Part shown: positions 61,068 to 64,000 of the stretch, piece after piece
Numbering within the stretch: position 1 is the first letter of the stretch
Layout of the letters: each line of letters begins with the position of its first letter
Program-made: the position numbers and the translations under genes
Notes under the pieces: model-generated
The model's input: only the letters and a program-made list of their open reading frames with translations
The model's database searches: none
Told to the model about the DNA's origin: nothing
Assembly (NCBI RefSeq): GCF_011043775.1
Contig: NZ_JAAKXY010000009.1
Coordinates: 1 to 64,000, forward strand
Length of the DNA: 64,000 nt
Direction of reading: 5' to 3'
Source: Natronolimnobius sp. AArcel1
Lineage (GTDB): Archaea > Halobacteriota > Halobacteria > Halobacteriales > Natrialbaceae

Positions 61068-62444
61068 ATGAAAGAAGAATACGACCTCATTATCGTTGGC
61101 GGGGGCATTAGTGGTGCATCGCTGTTGTATACGGTCGCGAACTTCACAGACATCGAGAGCGTCGCGCTCATCGAGAAAGAAGAAGAGATTGCAGCGATCA
61201 ACTCGCATCACACGAACAACTCCCAGACGCTTCACTTCGGCGACATCGAGACCAACTACACCCTCGAGAAAGCCGAAACGGTCAAACAGGGAGCCGAAAT
61301 GGTCGCGGGCTACCTCGAGGAGAACGACCCCGACCGGGAGATGCACAGCAAGCGCAGCAAGATGGTGCTTGCAGTCGGCGACGAGGAAGTCGCGAAACTC
61401 GAGGATCGCTACGACGAGGAGGGTTTTGGCGATCTGTTCCCGAAACTTCGTGCAATCGACCGCGAGGAAATCGCAGAGATCGAGCCAAACGTCGTCAAGG
61501 GCCGCGAGCCACACAAAGACATGCTGGCACTGCAGACGCCCGACGGCTACACGGTTGACTACGGCGAGGTCGCCCAGTCGTTCGTCGATGACGTTCGCGA
61601 CGAGGACGGCGTCGACGTCTACACGGGAACGGCAGTCGAGTCGATCAACGAGACCGAAGACGAGTTCCTCGTCGAAACCGAAGCGGGCTGGTTCTCGGCT
61701 GATTCGACGGTCGTCGCAGCCGGCTCGCACAGCCTCCAGATCGCGAAGAAAATGGGCTACGGCGAGAACAAGTCGCTGCTGCCCGTCGCCGGGAGCTTCT
61801 TCGAAGCCAACCGCCAGCTGCTAAACGGCAAGGTCTACACCCTGCAGATGAAGAAACTGCCGTTCGCAGCCGTCCACGGCGACGCCGAGGTCCACGACGG
61901 CAATCTCACTCGATTCGGCCCGACGGCGAAGGTCGTCCCAATGCTCGAGCGCGGAAATATCTCGACGGCCTCGGATTTCTATGACGTGTTCGAACTCAAC
62001 CTGAACTCGTTCCTGAGCTACGGCAACATCCTCGCGGATCGGATTTTGTTCCCCTACGTGCTCAAGAACCTCGTCTACGACGTGCCCGCGGTCGGCAAGC
62101 GGGCGTTCCTCCCGCACGTCCAGAAGGTCGTTCCAACGGTCGAACTCGAGGATATCGAGCGCGCGAAAGGCTACGGTGGCGTCCGCCCGCAGATCGTTAA
62201 CACCGAGACGAAATCGCTGGACATGGGTGAGGCCAAGATCCACGGCGACGGCATCATCTTCAACATCACGCCGTCGCCCGGTGCCTCTACCTGCCTGCAG
62301 AACGCAAAGAAAGACACCCAACAGGTCCTCGAGTTCCTCGGCGACGACTACGAGTTCGCTGAAGAGGAGTTCGAGGCTGCGACAATCGAGAACTTCCCGC
62401 GCGAGCACGATCAAGATACGGATCCGGTTCCTGCAGAAGACTAA
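61068..62444 (+). CDS. FAD-dependent malate:quinone-oxidoreductase-like enzyme
   Basis: 458 residues from ATG 61068 (TTG 61062 is upstream). FAD loop DLIIVGGGISGASLLYTVAN, then SHHTNNSQTLHFGDIETNYT, which resembles the Mqo substrate-side segment. VVAAGSHSLQIAKKMGYGEN and the C-terminal PSPGASTCLQNAKKDTQQVL complete the DAO-type fold. It may oxidise malate to oxaloacetate with quinone at the membrane, next to aconitase in the pathway but not in an operon. Substrate is by homology only. Confidence 0.8.
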   Translation: MKEEYDLIIVGGGISGASLLYTVANFTDIESVALIEKEEEIAAINSHHTNNSQTLHFGDIETNYTLEKAETVKQGAEMVAGYLEENDPDREMHSKRSKMVLAVGDEEVAKLEDRYDEEGFGDLFPKLRAIDREEIAEIEPNVVKGREPHKDMLALQTPDGYTVDYGEVAQSFVDDVRDEDGVDVYTGTAVESINETEDEFLVETEAGWFSADSTVVAAGSHSLQIAKKMGYGENKSLLPVAGSFFEANRQLLNGKVYTLQMKKLPFAAVHGDAEVHDGNLTRFGPTAKVVPMLERGNISTASDFYDVFELNLNSFLSYGNILADRILFPYVLKNLVYDVPAVGKRAFLPHVQKVVPTVELEDIERAKGYGGVRPQIVNTETKSLDMGEAKIHGDGIIFNITPSPGASTCLQNAKKDTQQVLEFLGDDYEFAEEEFEAATIENFPREHDQDTDPVPAED

Positions 62445-62486
62445 CGGACGGAGTCAAACGCTCGTCTGAAAACGCGATTCGCGACG

Positions 62487-62858
62487 TTACAGTTCCGACT
62501 CGAGTTCTTGTGCAAGCCAGATCGCTGGCGGCAGGTCCTCTTCCTCGACGAATCGGACGACTTCATCGCCATCATCGTTCTCGACGACAACGGTTGGGAT
62601 GTACTCGATACCGTATTCTTCGACTCCTGGCCCCTGCTTGTCTTCGTCGACGGCAATCTCGTCGATACGCTCGTCGGGAACGTCGGCCGCCTCGAGTGCG
62701 GCCCCGAAATCAGGGAGCAGTTTTCTACAGTCCTTACACCAGTCGCCGCCCCAGACTGTGTAGGTCAGGTCGTCGTTGTGTGCTTCGAGCGTGTCGACAG
62801 CGTCCTCGTAGGAGGCGGCGTCCCACGTCGGATTTGGATTCATGGTCTCGAGACTCAT
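62487..62858 (-). CDS. Thioredoxin-like protein
   Basis: 123 residues. The active site is WCKDC (Cys41, Cys44) in YTVWGGDWCKDCRKLLPDFG, and cis-Pro is in YGIEYIPTVVVEND. ATG at residue 6 (MNPNPTWD) is an alternative start. The KD between the cysteines differs from GP of classical thioredoxin, so redox partners may differ. No signal peptide. Confidence 0.88.
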   Translation of the reverse strand: MSLETMNPNPTWDAASYEDAVDTLEAHNDDLTYTVWGGDWCKDCRKLLPDFGAALEAADVPDERIDEIAVDEDKQGPGVEEYGIEYIPTVVVENDDGDEVVRFVEEEDLPPAIWLAQELESEL

Positions 62859-62992
62859 ATCCAGTGGTTGCGGGTCAGGGGGCTTAACGACCGTGCTTTT
62901 CGTGGGATGTCATCGCCAGTCACGCAACTCTCGAGTTCGCGGTCATCACTGGTCTGACGGATACTCTGCCGGGGTGTCTAACACGGAAGAGG

Positions 62993-63645
62993 TCAGTGCT
63001 GGAGTCCGAGATGCTGTGCTGTGGGGAGTCGCCAGTCGTAGGTCACTGCAACGAGTCGAGTGGCGACGACGACGGCTGCACAGACGATGGCGGCCGTCCC
63101 CGCAGCCCCACCGACCGCGCTGACGAGCCAGTAGGCAACGCCGCCCAAAACAGCACAACTCGCATAGAAGTCCTCGAAGAGGATAAACGGCGAGCGATCA
63201 AGCAGAATATCTGCAAATGCCCCGCCACCGACGGCGTTAATCGTCGCAATCGCAATGATACCGAACGCGGACACGCCCGCGTCAGTTGCGACGATTGCGC
63301 CGGTCGTCGTGAAAGCGGCGAGCCCAATCGCGTCAGCGACAAGCGTCACCGGGTGGCGTTCAGGTGACGAGAGCACGACACAGAGTGCGAGTGCGAGGCC
63401 AACGCCGAGCAGCCCGAGACTGTTTCGATCGGTGACTGAAGCGCCAGCGGCACGCGTGTCACAAGAATATCACGTGTCACACCACCGGCAAACGCCATCG
63501 CCAGGCCGACAATCGCGATACCGAACAGATCGAACTCCTCGTGGATCGCCTTCGACGAGCCGACGAGTGCAAACGCAATCAATCCGATCGTGTTCATGAC
63601 GGCGAACGGATCGCCGAATAACACCGTAATGGCGTCCTGACTCAC
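62993..63645 (-). pseudogene. TRIC/UPF0126 membrane channel gene with a frameshift
   Basis: Frame 1 from ATG 63643-63645 gives MSQDAITVLFGDPFAVMNTI, GLIAFALVGSSKAIHEEFDL, AMAFAGGVTRDILVTRVPLA. Near 63453-63458 the family sequence continues in the -1 frame: SVTDRNSLGLLGVGLALALC, VVLSSPERHPVTLVADAIGL, TINAVGGGAFADILLDRSPF, to the stop at 62993. Read together, about 217 residues with two GG-V/G-A-x-RD-I/ADIL repeats, normal for the family of cation channels. A missing base, a sequencing error or recent inactivation is possible; nothing suggests programmed slippage. Confidence 0.8.
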
Positions 63646-63809
63646 TGGAACAGCCTATGGGAGTGACTCTCTTGAGTGCTCTGTTTCAGATACTCTTGGC
63701 TCCAAGGCAACTCAGAGTGTCTCTGTAGCGTGGCTCACAAGAACGTCGATTGGCGTGCAGTTTCCCGGGACAATAAACAGTATATGCGTCGACTCGCTAT
63801 GCGTTGCTA

Positions 63810-64000
63810 ATGAAAGGGAGCATCCTGGACACGATCGGCTCACCGCTCGTCCAGGTCGACTCGCCGGAGGGGGCGACCGTCGCCGCGAAGATCGAATCGT
63901 TCAACCCCGGCGGTTCGGCGAAAGACCGGCCAGCGCTGCAGATGGTCCGAACAGCCGAACGCGAGGGTGACATCGAACCTGGCGACTGGCTCGTTGAACC
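63810..64000 (+). CDS. PLP-dependent cysteine synthase family enzyme (3' partial)
   Basis: The first 63 residues: [40 protein letters not shown] with the PLP lysine in SAKDR, then [20 protein letters not shown]. The gene runs off the window. It differs from the family member at 10245 ([10 protein letters not shown] against FNPGASVKDR), so the two are distinct paralogues. Whether it makes cysteine or another beta-substituted amino acid cannot be told. Confidence 0.85.
   Translation, partial: MKGSILDTIGSPLVQVDSPEGATVAAKIESFNPGGSAKDRPALQMVRTAEREGDIEPGDWLVE

Noticed and set aside
63453-63458. Programmed frameshift in the TRIC-like gene
   Set aside because: No slippery heptamer, pseudoknot or stop-codon context at the junction; a plain indel is simpler.
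1-64000. CRISPR arrays, rRNA genes, insertion sequences or prophage
   Set aside because: No regularly spaced repeats, no rRNA motifs, and no transposase, integrase or phage structural genes were seen.

Overview
The window is chromosomal DNA of an extremely halophilic archaeon (class Halobacteria, most likely a member of the Natrialba/Haloterrigena/Natrinema group; the exact genus is inference). The evidence is high GC with strongly GC-ending codons, very acidic proteins, very frequent CTCGAG in coding DNA, short or absent leaders with TATA-like boxes about 25-30 bases upstream, and archaeal markers: PAN proteasomal ATPase, prefoldin beta, RNase P Rnp4, Mre11/Rad50, family-B DNA polymerase with an intein, SRP RNA with an Alu domain, and ether-lipid enzymes (DGGGP synthase, archaetidylserine synthase-like). 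No CRISPR array, rRNA operon or intact insertion sequence was seen.

Layout. 1-152: tail of an unknown gene, then about 630 bases of AT-richer DNA without a convincing gene. 888-4543: four same-strand genes for very acidic low-complexity proteins; one carries 11-residue amphipathic repeats, and two carry matching seven-glycine zippers. This is the best candidate for an undescribed system. 4.6-14.4 kb: a small membrane protein, a universal stress protein, a CoA-disulfide-reductase-like flavoprotein, tRNA-Arg(TCG), DGGGP synthase, a RecA-like signalling ATPase, a CoA-binding protein, a cysteine-synthase-like enzyme, DUF5798, a K+ channel/TrkA protein and DUF2270. 14.4-21.6 kb: SRP RNA, a lipoprotein, the rnp4-yhbY-mscS operon, an ABC-type binding protein whose lobes are in permuted order coupled to a PAP2-type membrane enzyme, and prefoldin beta with DUF3194. 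21.7-31.6 kb: an NmrA-like protein with a possible leaderless leader peptide, GMP synthase subunit A, a Nudix protein, PAN divergent from a small HTH protein, mre11-rad50, and the DUF7346/DUF7322/DUF7331 group.

31.8-35.9 kb: polB with an intein in exonuclease motif II. 36.0-40.8 kb: the sufCBD Fe-S assembly operon behind a perfect 18-bp palindrome at the predicted start site, followed by a ferritin-like protein, a 27-codon coupling ORF and a DtxR/SirR-type metal regulator: an iron and Fe-S block. 40.8-48.9 kb: an anchored phospholipase-D-like protein, a DUF7344-DICT pair, a HEAT-repeat protein, archaetidylserine synthase, a blue-copper lipoprotein, purD and small membrane proteins. 48.9-53.2 kb: a helicase/exonuclease pair matching the bacterial MrfA/MrfB DNA-repair pair. 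53.3-64 kb: thyA-folA, aconitase, a small membrane exporter-like protein, an SSP411-type thioredoxin-fold protein, a malate:quinone-oxidoreductase-like flavoprotein, a thioredoxin, a frameshifted TRIC/UPF0126 gene, and the start of a second cysteine synthase.

Functional threads are DNA replication and repair (PolB, Mre11-Rad50, MrfAB-like, ThyA/FolA), redox and iron handling (Suf, SirR, ferritin-like, aconitase, thioredoxin), membrane lipid synthesis (DGGGP synthase, archaetidylserine synthase, PAP2) and protein quality control (PAN, prefoldin, SRP).
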